Positions 1 to 9,285 of a DNA stretch of 64,000 bases are shown piece after piece. Made by a program: the position numbers and the translations under genes. Position 1 is the stretch's first letter. Each line of letters starts with the position of its first letter. The notes beneath the pieces are model-generated. The model was given only the letters and a program-made list of their open reading frames with translations. It ran no database searches and was not told the origin of the DNA. The stretch spans positions 1-64,000 of the forward strand of contig CAZVPF010000013.1 in the NCBI GenBank assembly GCA_964628195.1, read 5' to 3'. This DNA comes from CAZVPF01 sp964628195 (lineage in GTDB: Bacteria; Planctomycetota; Phycisphaerae; Sedimentisphaerales; Anaerohalosphaeraceae).

Positions 1-101
1 GTTATTATCATGAACGAGCGTATATAGACAGTCTTGTTGCGGATGCTTCTAATATAAACAAATCTTCCCATAATAGTGAAAAGGAGAATGACAATGACTA
101 A
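1..101 (+). CDS. cas8c: Cas8c (Csd1), C-terminal end only
   Basis: The reading frame open from base 3 ends in TAA at 99-101 and gives a 32-residue tail beginning YYHERAYIDSL. Csd1/Cas8c proteins of type I-C Cascade characteristically end near a GYYHQR-type motif, and this piece lies immediately 5' of cas7 in the standard I-C order (cas3-cas5-cas8c-cas7-cas4-cas1-cas2). The stop overlaps the preferred cas7 start (94) by 8 nt, typical of translational coupling. Cas8c is the large Cascade subunit that recognises the PAM. The rest of the gene, with cas5c and cas3, must lie outside the window. The call rests on context and one short motif. Confidence 0.7.
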   Translation, partial: YYHERAYIDSLVADASNINKSSHNSEKENDND

Positions 102-948
102 CAATAAACCTCTTGCAAACAAGATCGATTTCGCCGTAATCATTTCCGTTAAACGGGCAAATCCTAATGGTGACCCGCTCAATGGAAATCGTCCACGCCA
201 GACTTATGACGGTTACGGCGAAATATCTGACGTTTGTCTCAAACGTAAAATCCGTAATCGGTTGCAGGATATGGGCGAATCTATTTTTGTGCAATCGGAT
301 GATAACCGTGCACCAGGGGATGAATTCCGTTCTCTTAATGAACGCTTTAATAAGGCAAAGCTTTCTGATACACGAAAAGACTCATGCGAGAGATGGTTTG
401 ATGTTCGCGCCTTTGGTCAAGTTTTTGCGTTCAAGAAGAAGGGAAAAGGAAAGAAGGATTCGGATTCAGATCAAAATGCTGATGCTGTATCCATTGGCAT
501 CCGAGGCCCTGTAACCATTCAGAGCGCATTCAGTATTGAACCCATTACACCTGAAAGCCTGCAAATCATCAAGAGCGTCAATCTCGAAACCGAAAAGAAT
601 CCTGATAAAAAAGCAGCTGATACGATGGGGATGAAGCACCGTGTCGATAAGGGAATTTACATAACTTACGGTGCTATCAACACGCAATTGGCCAGCAAAA
701 CAGGTTTTTCGGATTCAGACGCCGAAAAACTTAAAAAAGCTCTAAATACCTTGTTTGTGAATGACGTGTCTTCTGCTCGTCCGGAAGGTAGCATGGAGGT
801 GGTGAAGGTAATCTGGTGGAAGCATAACAGCCCTAGTGGTCAATATTCCTCAGCAAAGGTTCACCGAAGTCTTAAAGTGGACAAAGATGGAAATATTGAG
901 TTTGAAAAGCTGGATGGGTTATCCCCTGAAATAATAGATGGCCTTTGA
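94..948 (+). CDS. cas7: Cas7c (Csd2), type I-C Cascade backbone subunit
   Basis: This 284-residue protein is a RAMP-fold Cas7 that polymerises along the crRNA spacer in the type I-C surveillance complex. The N-terminus shows the Csd2 signature FAVIISVKRANPNGDPLNG, followed by GNRPRQTYDGYGEISDVC. The usual Csd2 length is about 285 residues. In-frame starts exist at 76 (GTG), 88 and 94. I chose ATG 94 because AAGGAG at 81-86 sits 7 nt upstream, whereas it is only 1 nt from ATG 88. It overlaps the cas8c stop and is followed without a gap by cas4, so it is mid-operon. Nothing suggests inactivation. Confidence 0.95.
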   Translation: MTNNKPLANKIDFAVIISVKRANPNGDPLNGNRPRQTYDGYGEISDVCLKRKIRNRLQDMGESIFVQSDDNRAPGDEFRSLNERFNKAKLSDTRKDSCERWFDVRAFGQVFAFKKKGKGKKDSDSDQNADAVSIGIRGPVTIQSAFSIEPITPESLQIIKSVNLETEKNPDKKAADTMGMKHRVDKGIYITYGAINTQLASKTGFSDSDAEKLKKALNTLFVNDVSSARPEGSMEVVKVIWWKHNSPSGQYSSAKVHRSLKVDKDGNIEFEKLDGLSPEIIDGL

Positions 949-1616
949 TGTACACCGAAGACCGGTTTATATCTATCTCTGCTTTGCAGCATTATATTTT
1001 CTGCCCTCGTCAGTGTGGGCTGATACACCTTGAACAGCAGTGGCTTGAAAACCGTCTGACTGCCAAAGGGCAACTGCTGCACCAGAAAGTTCATGAGGCA
1101 GATATGGAAATTAGGCCGGGCCTCAGGATTGTAAGAAGCCTGCGGATTCATTCTTACAGCCTCGGCATAGTGGGCCAGGCCGATGTCGTTGAGTTTCACC
1201 AGAGCCAAACAGGAATCGAGCTGCCCGGGGCAAAAGGCCTCTGGCAGCCGGTCCCTGTGGAGTATAAGAAAGGCAAGCCGAAGCAGGATAATTGTGACAA
1301 GGTTCAGCTTTGTGCCCAGGCGATGTGTCTTGAAGAAATGCTGAATGTAACCATACCACAGGGCGCCTTGTTCTACGGCAAGATTAAAAGGAGAGCACAG
1401 GTGGAACTTACACCGGTTTTGCGTCAGCAGACAAAAGACTGTATCCGGCAAATACACGGCATCTTTGAAAACAAAGTCACGCCTCGTGTTGAGTATGCAA
1501 AAAAATGCAAGAACTGCTCTTTGTACGACATCTGCCTGCCGCAAACCACAGGCAAGGATAAACGAGTCGGCAACTACCTGTCAAAAGCAGGCTGTGACCA
1601 GGGAATCATTGAATGA
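948..1616 (+). CDS. cas4: Cas4 exonuclease, spacer-acquisition factor
   Basis: A 222-residue RecB-family nuclease that, with Cas1-Cas2, trims prespacers and selects PAM and orientation in type I-C systems. It carries the PD-(D/E)XK core: GQADVVEF (Asp79) and PVEYKKGK (Glu105, Lys107), then the QLCAQAMCLEE helix. Iron-sulfur cluster cysteines are visible at FCPRQC (C19/C23) and in the C-terminal CKNCSLYDIC set (C187, C190, C196). ATG 948 shares its A with the cas7 TGA stop, indicating coupling. The stop overlaps the cas1 start by 4 nt (ATGA). Length and motifs are normal for the family. Confidence 0.95.
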   Translation: MYTEDRFISISALQHYIFCPRQCGLIHLEQQWLENRLTAKGQLLHQKVHEADMEIRPGLRIVRSLRIHSYSLGIVGQADVVEFHQSQTGIELPGAKGLWQPVPVEYKKGKPKQDNCDKVQLCAQAMCLEEMLNVTIPQGALFYGKIKRRAQVELTPVLRQQTKDCIRQIHGIFENKVTPRVEYAKKCKNCSLYDICLPQTTGKDKRVGNYLSKAGCDQGIIE

Positions 1617-2647
1617 GACAATTGTTAAACACACTCTTTGTTACCACGCAGGGCACGTATTTGTCCAAAAAAGGCGACACGGTTCTTGTGAACGTGGAAA
1701 AAGAGACCAAGCTGCGCGTTCCCATCCACACTCTTGAGTCAATAATATGCTTCGGCAATGTTCTATGCAGTCCTTTCCTGATGGGCCTGTGCGGTAAAAA
1801 CAATGTAACCCTTTCTTTCCTGACAGAAAACGGCAGGTTCTTATGCAGGGTTCATGGGCCGGTTAGAGGCAATGTACTTCTCCGCAAAGAGCAATATCTT
1901 CGTTCCGGGTGCACAAAATCCAGCGGCGATATTGCAAAATCCATTCTCATCGCCAAAATAGGAAACAGTCGTATAGCACTTTTAAGGGCACAAAGGCAAA
2001 GACTGGAACTGCAAAATTCCGCAAAAGTCTCTGCCGCTCTCGATAATTTGAACAACCATATCGAAACCCTTAACGGACATGACCATGACCTCGATATCTT
2101 TAGAGGCATTGAAGGTTCTGCGGCCAATATATACTTCGAATTATTCGACGAACTCATATTCTCGGAAAAACAGCATTTTACTTTCAAGTCTCGCAGCAGA
2201 CGACCGCCTCTCGACAACGTCAATGCCATGTTATCATTTGTTTATACTTTGCTTGTCCATGATGTCGAGTCGGCCCTTGAATCTGTCGGCCTTGACCCTG
2301 CCGTCGGCTTCCTGCATCAGGACCGCCCAGGCAGACCCGGCCTTGCTCTGGATATGATGGAAGAATTTCGCGCGTACCTTGCTGACCGATTCGTTTTGTC
2401 TCTAATAAATAGAAAACAGATTAAGCCCGAAGGTTTTGAGACGACCGAATCCGGTGCGGTTAATATGGATGATGCAACACGGAAAACACTTCTTGTCGCA
2501 TGGCAAAAAAGAAAACAGGAGGAAATTATTCATCCGTTTCTGAAAGAAAAGATAAAGATAGGCCTGCTGCCTTATGTCCAGGCATTGCTTATGGCAAGGT
2601 TTCTAAGAGGAGACCTTCAGGGCTATCCACCGTTTCTTTGGAGGTAA
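1613..2647 (+). CDS. cas1: Cas1 integrase, type I-C
   Basis: The 344-residue Cas1 forms the Cas1-Cas2 integrase that inserts new spacers at the leader end of the array. The metal-binding triad is visible: Glu167 in RGIEGSAANIYF, His235 in VGFLHQDRPGRPG, and Asp247 with Glu250/251 in LALDMMEEFR. The N-terminal beta domain (MRQLLNTLFVTTQGTYLSKK) matches Cas1c proteins. The start overlaps the cas4 stop by 4 nt. The protein is full length with all catalytic residues, so adaptation should be functional. The many overlapping spacers in the array fit an active module. Confidence 0.96.
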   Translation: MRQLLNTLFVTTQGTYLSKKGDTVLVNVEKETKLRVPIHTLESIICFGNVLCSPFLMGLCGKNNVTLSFLTENGRFLCRVHGPVRGNVLLRKEQYLRSGCTKSSGDIAKSILIAKIGNSRIALLRAQRQRLELQNSAKVSAALDNLNNHIETLNGHDHDLDIFRGIEGSAANIYFELFDELIFSEKQHFTFKSRSRRPPLDNVNAMLSFVYTLLVHDVESALESVGLDPAVGFLHQDRPGRPGLALDMMEEFRAYLADRFVLSLINRKQIKPEGFETTESGAVNMDDATRKTLLVAWQKRKQEEIIHPFLKEKIKIGLLPYVQALLMARFLRGDLQGYPPFLWR

Positions 2648-2664
2648 TTGGAAGGATATTAATT

Positions 2665-2955
2665 ATGATGGTACTGGTTGCATATGATGTTAACACGGAA
2701 ACAAAAAGTGGACAGGCAAGGCTCAGGCAAATTGCCAAAATATGTGAAAACCGTGGTCAAAGGGTTCAAAACTCGGTATTCGAATGTCTCGTTGACCCTG
2801 CCCAATGGGTGCAGCTGCGACAGAGCCTGATCGAGAAAATGCACCCGGAAAAAGATAGTCTGCGTTTTTATTTCCTCGGCAAAAACTGGAAACGCAGAGT
2901 AGAACACGTCGGAGCAAAAGAGTCTTACGACCCACAGGGCCCGATGGTCGTCTGA
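2665..2955 (+). CDS. cas2: Cas2, spacer-acquisition structural nuclease
   Basis: A 96-residue ferredoxin-fold Cas2 that bridges two Cas1 dimers. It starts with the strand MMVLVAYDVNTET (conserved Asp8) and continues with RLRQIAKICENRGQRVQNSVFEC, both hallmark Cas2 segments. The start is one of two adjacent ATGs (2665, 2668) downstream of GGAAGGA at 2650-2656. It lies 17 nt after the cas1 stop and is the last cas gene. The CRISPR leader follows directly. Confidence 0.95.
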   Translation: MMVLVAYDVNTETKSGQARLRQIAKICENRGQRVQNSVFECLVDPAQWVQLRQSLIEKMHPEKDSLRFYFLGKNWKRRVEHVGAKESYDPQGPMVV

Positions 2956-3141
2956 TTTTTTCATCGCCAACCCCAAGTGAACATGAAATCCCCGGGAGGT
3001 TGGCGATTGATATAACTCGTTCATTGACAAGTAAATAGAGATTTCGTGCGAACAAGACAAGCTCTTTTTAGGTCTAATTTGGCCAGGTTGGCGATATTGA
3101 CTTCCTAAACCTTTTGTGTTAAATACTTTATAGTAGTGACT
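2956..3141 (+). promoter_or_regulatory. CRISPR leader with pre-crRNA promoter
   Basis: This non-coding, AT-rich stretch separates cas2 from the first repeat and is the expected leader, since the repeats run in the orientation that ends ATTGAAAC away from it. A near-consensus promoter lies at its distal end: TTGACT at 3097-3102, 17 nt, then TAAATA at 3120-3125. Transcription would begin around 3132, about 10 nt before repeat 1. A second -35-like TTGACA lies near 3024, with no clear -10. The leader polarity means spacers near 3174 are the newest. Confidence 0.75.
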
Positions 3142-6100
3142 GTCGCCCCCTTCACGGGGGCGTGGATTGAAACTTATTACTGTACTGGCCCAAGTCTTAC
3201 AGAGCAGGTCGCCCCCTTCACGGGGGCGTGGATTGAAACTACAAATTGGACCCGAAAATACGAAAAAGATTTAGTCGCCCCCTTCACGGGGGCGTGGATT
3301 GAAACTATCTGCTCTCGAAAAGGACGATAAAGAATTATTGTCGCCCCCTTCACGGGGGCGTGGATTGAAACTGTAAATGCACGACACACCGCCAAGCCAA
3401 CTACGTCGCCCCCTTCACGGGGGCGTGGATTGAAACATTACCGAAGGGTTAGAAAATTGACCGACATTAAGTCGCCCCCTTCACGGGGGCGTGGATTGAA
3501 ACAACACCGGCAACAGCAGTCACCTGGACTGCAGTGCCGTCGCCCCCTTCACGGGGGCGTGGATTGAAACTTTGGCGAACATGATGATGCGGGGCCTCAG
3601 GATGTCGCCCCCTTCACGGGGGCGTGGATTGAAACTCCTAAATGAGCCAATCCCGGCCAATAATAATCGTGTCGCCCCCTTCACGGGGGCGTGGATTGAA
3701 ACCGGCTCAACATAATACATCTCACCTGTATCCTTGTCGCCCCCTTCACGGGGGCGTGGATTGAAACTGCTAACGCTCGGCAGGTCCATTGTCGGGCCTT
3801 GTCGCCCCCTTCACGGGGGCGTGGATTGAAACGTGAATCCTATACCAGACTGAGACATATAACCAAGTCGCCCCCTTCACGGGGGCGTGGATTGAAACAA
3901 TTCTTTGCCTCCGTCCTTGCGCGGCGTTGGACGTGTCGCCCCCTTCACGGGGGCGTGGATTGAAACAAGAGCGCTAAGAAAGTACTTAGGTACTTGATAC
4001 GTCGCCCCCTTCACGGGGGCGTGGATTGAAACAGCTTTCGCTTTGCAAGCCCATGCCAGGCAAACAGTCGCCCCCTTCACGGGGGCGTGGATTGAAACGA
4101 TTTTATTATTAATAACCTGCTTTACACTACGTAGTCGCCCCCTTCACGGGGGCGTGGATTGAAACCCTACGGATTTTGTTACATTTGACGGTAAAAAGTG
4201 TCGCCCCCTTCACGGGGGCGTGGATTGAAACTGAATAACCCTCAGAATTTATCTGAGGCGATTGAGTCGCCCCCTTCACGGGGGCGTGGATTGAAACGAT
4301 AAGTTGTTTCCAAATAAGAAAGGTAGGTGATTGTCGCCCCCTTCACGGGGGCGTGGATTGAAACTAAGAGGAAGAAAGGTAGGTGATTTATGCATTGGTG
4401 TCGCCCCCTTCACGGGGGCGTGGATTGAAACTTTTAAGGAGTTAAAGATGTTTAATGTCGGTCAATGTCGCCCCCTTCACGGGGGCGTGGATTGAAACTC
4501 TGAACATTGCGTGATACTTGGTTTGGTTAATGTCGCCCCCTTCACGGGGGCGTGGATTGAAACGGGCCCTCAGGATACAGATTATGTTGTACCCCAAAGT
4601 CGCCCCCTTCACGGGGGCGTGGATTGAAACTCGAACCCATCAATCATGAAACATGATTTTAGCGTCGCCCCCTTCACGGGGGCGTGGATTGAAACTTGCT
4701 TTCTAAATTAAAAAGAGTATATTTATTCGTCGCCCCCTTCACGGGGGCGTGGATTGAAACTTATTTTGACTTGGAGTGTACAAGGCCCATGCCTGTCGCC
4801 CCCTTCACGGGGGCGTGGATTGAAACTTTGTTAAGAACTGCTTGCTCACCAAGATGAGCCGTCGCCCCCTTCACGGGGGCGTGGATTGAAACATCTTTTA
4901 TTGAGGATAATCCACCAGTTGATCGCGTCGCCCCCTTCACGGGGGCGTGGATTGAAACACGTCATCCCAAGCAGATAGCTCAAATAAAGCAGTCGCCCCC
5001 TTCACGGGGGCGTGGATTGAAACAGGTACCTAAGTATTTTCTATCTGCGCTCGAAAAGGTCGCCCCCTTCACGGGGGCGTGGATTGAAACACCATTATCC
5101 GTCAGCTCAGAAAAGGACCTAAACGTCGCCCCCTTCACGGGGGCGTGGATTGAAACATGGGTGAAGGGTTAGAAAATTGACCGACATTAAGTCGCCCCCT
5201 TCACGGGGGCGTGGATTGAAACACACAACTTGATAGTAAATGCACGACTGACACCGTGTCGCCCCCTTCACGGGGGCGTGGATTGAAACTTAATTCGCTT
5301 TGGCCACATGGTTTTACAACGGGTCGCCCCCTTCACGGGGGCGTGGATTGAAACATTTGGATGAAGCTATACCAGGTGATACTTTTAGTCGCCCCCTTCA
5401 CGGGGGCGTGGATTGAAACACCTGTTGATACTCGAGATAAGACGGCAAATCATAGTCGCCCCCTTCACGGGGGCGTGGATTGAAACAACGATGGCGATAT
5501 TTTGCACGCGCAGCAGCCGGGTCGCCCCCTTCACGGGGGCGTGGATTGAAACATCCCCTGAGCCTGGTATTTTGCTTTTGCTTTTGTCGCCCCCTTCACG
5601 GGGGCGTGGATTGAAACATGGGTGAACATGATGATGCGGGGCCTCAGGATGTCGCCCCCTTCACGGGGGCGTGGATTGAAACATACAGGATGATCCACCA
5701 GTTGATCGCACTTTGGCGTCGCCCCCTTCACGGGGGCGTGGATTGAAACCTCAATAGATAATGAGACATTGCCGCTAGGGGCGGTCGCCCCCTTCACGGG
5801 GGCGTGGATTGAAACAAGTTCATCTATAATTATTGATGAAATTGATGCAGTCGCCCCCTTCACGGGGGCGTGGATTGAAACTAGAGAACAGGCTAAAATT
5901 GCATTTGTTGAAATTGTCGCCCCCTTCACGGGGGCGTGGATTGAAACTATTAAGAATATGGATTCACAATTGTTAGACATAGTCGCCCCCTTCACGGGGG
6001 CGTGGATTGAAACTGCCGATGATGATGTATTTGGTTATCAAGAACGTGTCGCCCCCTTCACGGGGGCGTGGATTGAAACACGTAAGGGTTTTTCAAAATC

Positions 6101-6802
6101 GGCCCTTAAAAGGTCGCCCCCTTCACGGGGGCGTGGATTGAAACCTAAAGGTAAGAAAGGTAGGTGATTTATGCATTGGGTCGCCCCCTTCACGGGGGCG
6201 TGGATTGAAACCCTTTCAAAAATATCAGGAATTCCGTTTTTATCGTCGCCCCCTTCACGGGGGCGTGGATTGAAACGAGGGCGAGGCCCAGGGAGCTACC
6301 GACAGTGTGGTCGCCCCCTTCACGGGGGCGTGGATTGAAACATCCCCAACTTGATAACGTTGACCATTAGAAAATGTCGCCCCCTTCACGGGGGCGTGGA
6401 TTGAAACATTTTTTCCGGTGTTGACCAGAAATTCACCCGTTGTCGCCCCCTTCACGGGGGCGTGGATTGAAACACGTGTATGGATTATAGTATCACAACG
6501 ACAAAACATGTCGCCCCCTTCACGGGGGCGTGGATTGAAACGTGCGGAGTGTTATTGAGTTATTAGGCAATACCGTCGCCCCCTTCACGGGGGCGTGGAT
6601 TGAAACGTTCGGCGGACCTTCGTGGAGCAAACCTTCGTTGTCGCCCCCTTCACGGGGGCGTGGATTGAAACGTCAAAACCCATACAGTCAACAACAGCAT
6701 AATAGTCGCCCCCTTCACGGGGGCGTGGATTGAAACATTCCGATAAGCCTGATCGCCCTGACGGTCATAAGTCGCCCCCTTCACGGGGGCGTGGATTGAA
6801 AC
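3142..6802 (+). CRISPR. Type I-C CRISPR array, 56 repeats and 55 spacers
   Basis: I counted 56 copies of a 32-nt repeat that begins GTCGCCCCCTTCAC and ends GTGGATTGAAAC. Spacers are 33-35 nt and the mean period is 66 nt. The repeat can fold into a 7-bp stem (CGCCCCC/GGGGGCG) with a TTCAC loop. Cas5c cleavage would leave an 11-nt 5' handle ending ATTGAAAC, as known for type I-C. All repeats looked identical by eye, including the last (6771-6802), which is unusual because the leader-distal repeat is normally degenerate. Fifteen spacers fall into six groups with overlapping sequence. The array is transcribed with the cas genes and abuts a truncated DUF1156 gene on the other strand. Confidence 0.98.
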
Positions 6803-6954
6803 TTTAACCGGATCAAGATAAGGGAACGCCGGGCCCACCATAAATGAAGCGTCGAAGGATGACCGTGCCGGATCGATTTCTCCCGTGCGGATTCCTTATT
6901 TATCGCCTCCAGCGGAAGCGCAACTTCAATTAACTTCTTTCTCCGCTCTGCCAT
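6781..6954 (-). pseudogene. DUF1156 methyltransferase-type gene, 5' fragment only
   Basis: Reading from ATG 6954-6952 on the minus strand gives 57 codons. The first ~45 match the start of DUF1156 proteins: RRKKLIEVALPLEAINKESA, then REKSIRHGHPSTLHLWWARR. Homology fades after WWARRSL (about 6825); the frame then enters the last CRISPR repeat and stops at TGA 6783-6781. Full-length DUF1156 proteins are around 900-1000 residues with a C-terminal adenine-methylase region, so more than 90% is missing. It lies 20 nt downstream of the dynamin-like GTPase stop, so it was the third gene of that operon. I infer a deletion or rearrangement joined it to the array; the remainder is not in the window. Confidence 0.85.
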
Positions 6955-6974
6955 AACTGCTTTCCAAATCTTTT

Positions 6975-9269
6975 TTAAATCTTCTCTAGCAGAATCAAAA
7001 ACTTCTGGAACTGTTCTTTCTTCTTCTCAATATCTTCCGGGCTGAGTTTCTCAGAATCCAGCATTAAATTGCTTTGGGCAATACTATTTTGTTTGAGCAC
7101 TGCTTCTTTCATTTCATCGTATTTCCTCTGGAGATAATCACAAAGCCCACGAATGCCGACAGAAATGCTCTCTTTTGCATCATGGAACATGGTTCCCGCA
7201 ACATCTTTCGCATGTTGAGTGAGGACATTAACCATGCGCTGCTTCATACCAGTGCCACGTTCATCAGCCGCTTTTCGATAAGCCGTTTGCATATTGGCAT
7301 CGACCTGAGCCTCAATCTGTTCATACAAAGTTTTTCTGCACTGATCAATCTGTTGTTGCATTTCTATTTTGATCTGACCGGTAAATTCATTAAGTATCGC
7401 TTCGGAAGTTTCAAATAGCTTTTCAAACGACTTGTACACTTCTTGATCCACTTCTATAATTTGCATCACTTCCGCAAGTAAATTCATAATACTTTTTTGA
7501 GAAGAAGACAAGAGTCTTTCGCAGGCTTTGTCCAGAGAAATATTCATTTGATCTCCAAAAAAGTCTGCCCATGCAAACATAATCGTATCCATAACAGGCT
7601 TAGAGATATCTGCAGAAAAGTTATGTGAACCGGTCGACCCAACAAATCTGCCTCCCCTTCTTACCACCGCCCGGATTGTAGCCCAATGCATTCCCTTCCA
7701 GCGATAGGATAGCTGGCTAACTTCATGAACACCTCTCTCAAATCCACGATCTAATTTTTCGAGAAGAAGCCTTTGGTTCGATTCCAGATTTTCTTTGTAA
7801 AGCTCTTTGGCCGCTTTGATTTCTTGTTCGAGAAATTTCTGAGCGGTATGGACCGCTCTCTGTACCTCCTCTTTTTGTTTATTCGACAACTCGATATTCT
7901 TATCCAAATTCTCAATAAAAATCTTGCTCTCACGCTGTAATTCTCTCACGAAAAGATCAATAGCCGCATGATGGGACTGTGCCTGGGCTTCCACTCCGTA
8001 TGATCTTGATATTGCCGCTAAATGTTCTTTAAGCCTGTCAATTTCTGTATACTCAACTCTTGTCAATATTGCATTTTGAGTCCTGGAATACCCCTGAATC
8101 CGCATGTACTCACGTGCTGATACTGTAAAGACCTTGGATCGTTCGATTGTATGAATAAGAGTTTTAAGTCGATCCAAATTCTCCCGGGCTAATTGTACCA
8201 TTCGAGAGGACATGTCTTCGAGCTGTTTTTTAATCTCTTTGCGCACTTCGGCATTTCTATACAGCACAATTTCATGCTCTGGCGCATCATCATCTAATCC
8301 AAACTCCTCACATGCCGTCTCAATATCGATATCATCCGAAGCTGTTCCTACAAATGTCAAGGCATTTGCTCTTCCATCCATAAGAATCTGACGCATAAAA
8401 TCTTCTGACTGCATCAATGCCATAGTGTCTTTTGTAAGGACACGTTTAATATTAAAAACAATCCAAACAAAATTACAGGTTTTCAAATAATTGTGAGTAA
8501 CGGCCTCTCTGGCCTGATTGGGATCATTTATACCAGGCAAGTCCACAATCTTGATTCCATCGGAAAGGATTTCAAATGGACCGGAAGCACGTACTTTAGT
8601 AACAATTGGCCAAAACTTATGCTTTGAATCTAAATAAAGAGATATTCCTTTTTTAAATTTTTTGAAATCTCTTTCTTTGATAAACGCTTTTTTTTCATCC
8701 AAAGCCCTTGAAATGTCTTTGTCTTCTTTCAAATTCTCAATATTTTTAAGAGAATACTGAAAATCATCCGGCAAACTGAATACGGTTTTCAGTTTATCTC
8801 TGGCAACGCGGGAAATGGAACATGCTTCATCTACATTCTCATTCATATTTGTTCCTGGAGTAGACTGCATTTCCAGGAAATCTTTGAGGTCATCTTTTAA
8901 CAACTGCATTTCATTTTGCCACTCTTCTCTGGGCATAAATTCGATTTCTGCATGATATTTTTTATCCTGGGAATATGACACTTCTGTAATTGCAGCTGTA
9001 CAGGCTCTCATATTACTGACAGGCAACAAGCGAGAATCTAACAATGCATTGAGCAGCGTGCTTTTTCCGGCGCCCGTCCCTCCTACAAGTGAAATGATTA
9101 CTTCTGGAGCTTTTTGAGATTCTTCATTAATTTTTTTAATATGTGGTTTCCATTTATCCAGGAGCGAAATAACTTGTGCATCTTTGCTGATACGTTCCCA
9201 CTCTGGAATTAATTTATCTTTAATCTTATAGATTCTTTCTCTAACAGACTCCTGAGTGAAGGTTTTCAT
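6975..9269 (-). CDS. Dynamin-like large GTPase, probable defence protein
   Basis: A 764-residue dynamin-superfamily protein. The N-terminal GTPase domain has G1 GGTGAGKS (63-70), G2 Thr91 in MRACTAAITE and G3 DLPG (243-246, IKIVDLPGINDPNQ). A canonical G4 N/TKxD is not obvious; GTASDDID may occupy its place. Residues 330-764 are almost wholly helical with long coiled-coil stretches, the layout of bacterial dynamin-like proteins and SLIP-GC-like GTPases. A short FVGSTGSHNF segment near residue 560 interrupts the helices and could be a membrane-contacting loop. It sits 16 nt after the helicase stop and 20 nt before the DUF1156 fragment, so the three were one operon. Some bacterial dynamins act in phage resistance; that role here is inferred. 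Confidence 0.8.
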   Translation of the reverse strand: MKTFTQESVRERIYKIKDKLIPEWERISKDAQVISLLDKWKPHIKKINEESQKAPEVIISLVGGTGAGKSTLLNALLDSRLLPVSNMRACTAAITEVSYSQDKKYHAEIEFMPREEWQNEMQLLKDDLKDFLEMQSTPGTNMNENVDEACSISRVARDKLKTVFSLPDDFQYSLKNIENLKEDKDISRALDEKKAFIKERDFKKFKKGISLYLDSKHKFWPIVTKVRASGPFEILSDGIKIVDLPGINDPNQAREAVTHNYLKTCNFVWIVFNIKRVLTKDTMALMQSEDFMRQILMDGRANALTFVGTASDDIDIETACEEFGLDDDAPEHEIVLYRNAEVRKEIKKQLEDMSSRMVQLARENLDRLKTLIHTIERSKVFTVSAREYMRIQGYSRTQNAILTRVEYTEIDRLKEHLAAISRSYGVEAQAQSHHAAIDLFVRELQRESKIFIENLDKNIELSNKQKEEVQRAVHTAQKFLEQEIKAAKELYKENLESNQRLLLEKLDRGFERGVHEVSQLSYRWKGMHWATIRAVVRRGGRFVGSTGSHNFSADISKPVMDTIMFAWADFFGDQMNISLDKACERLLSSSQKSIMNLLAEVMQIIEVDQEVYKSFEKLFETSEAILNEFTGQIKIEMQQQIDQCRKTLYEQIEAQVDANMQTAYRKAADERGTGMKQRMVNVLTQHAKDVAGTMFHDAKESISVGIRGLCDYLQRKYDEMKEAVLKQNSIAQSNLMLDSEKLSPEDIEKKKEQFQKFLILLEKI

Positions 9270-9285
9270 TCTTTACCCTTAGCAT

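Noticed and set aside
6803..6836. A 34-nt stretch after the last repeat that has spacer length.
   Set aside because: It is not followed by a repeat, and its right part is DUF1156 coding sequence, so it is the junction rather than a 56th spacer.
3136..6841. Several long open frames on both strands through the CRISPR region, with repeated segments such as VAPFTGAWIET and SIHAPVKGAT.
   Set aside because: These are translations of the CRISPR repeats themselves; the repeated period of 22 codons equals the 66-nt repeat-spacer unit. They are not genes.
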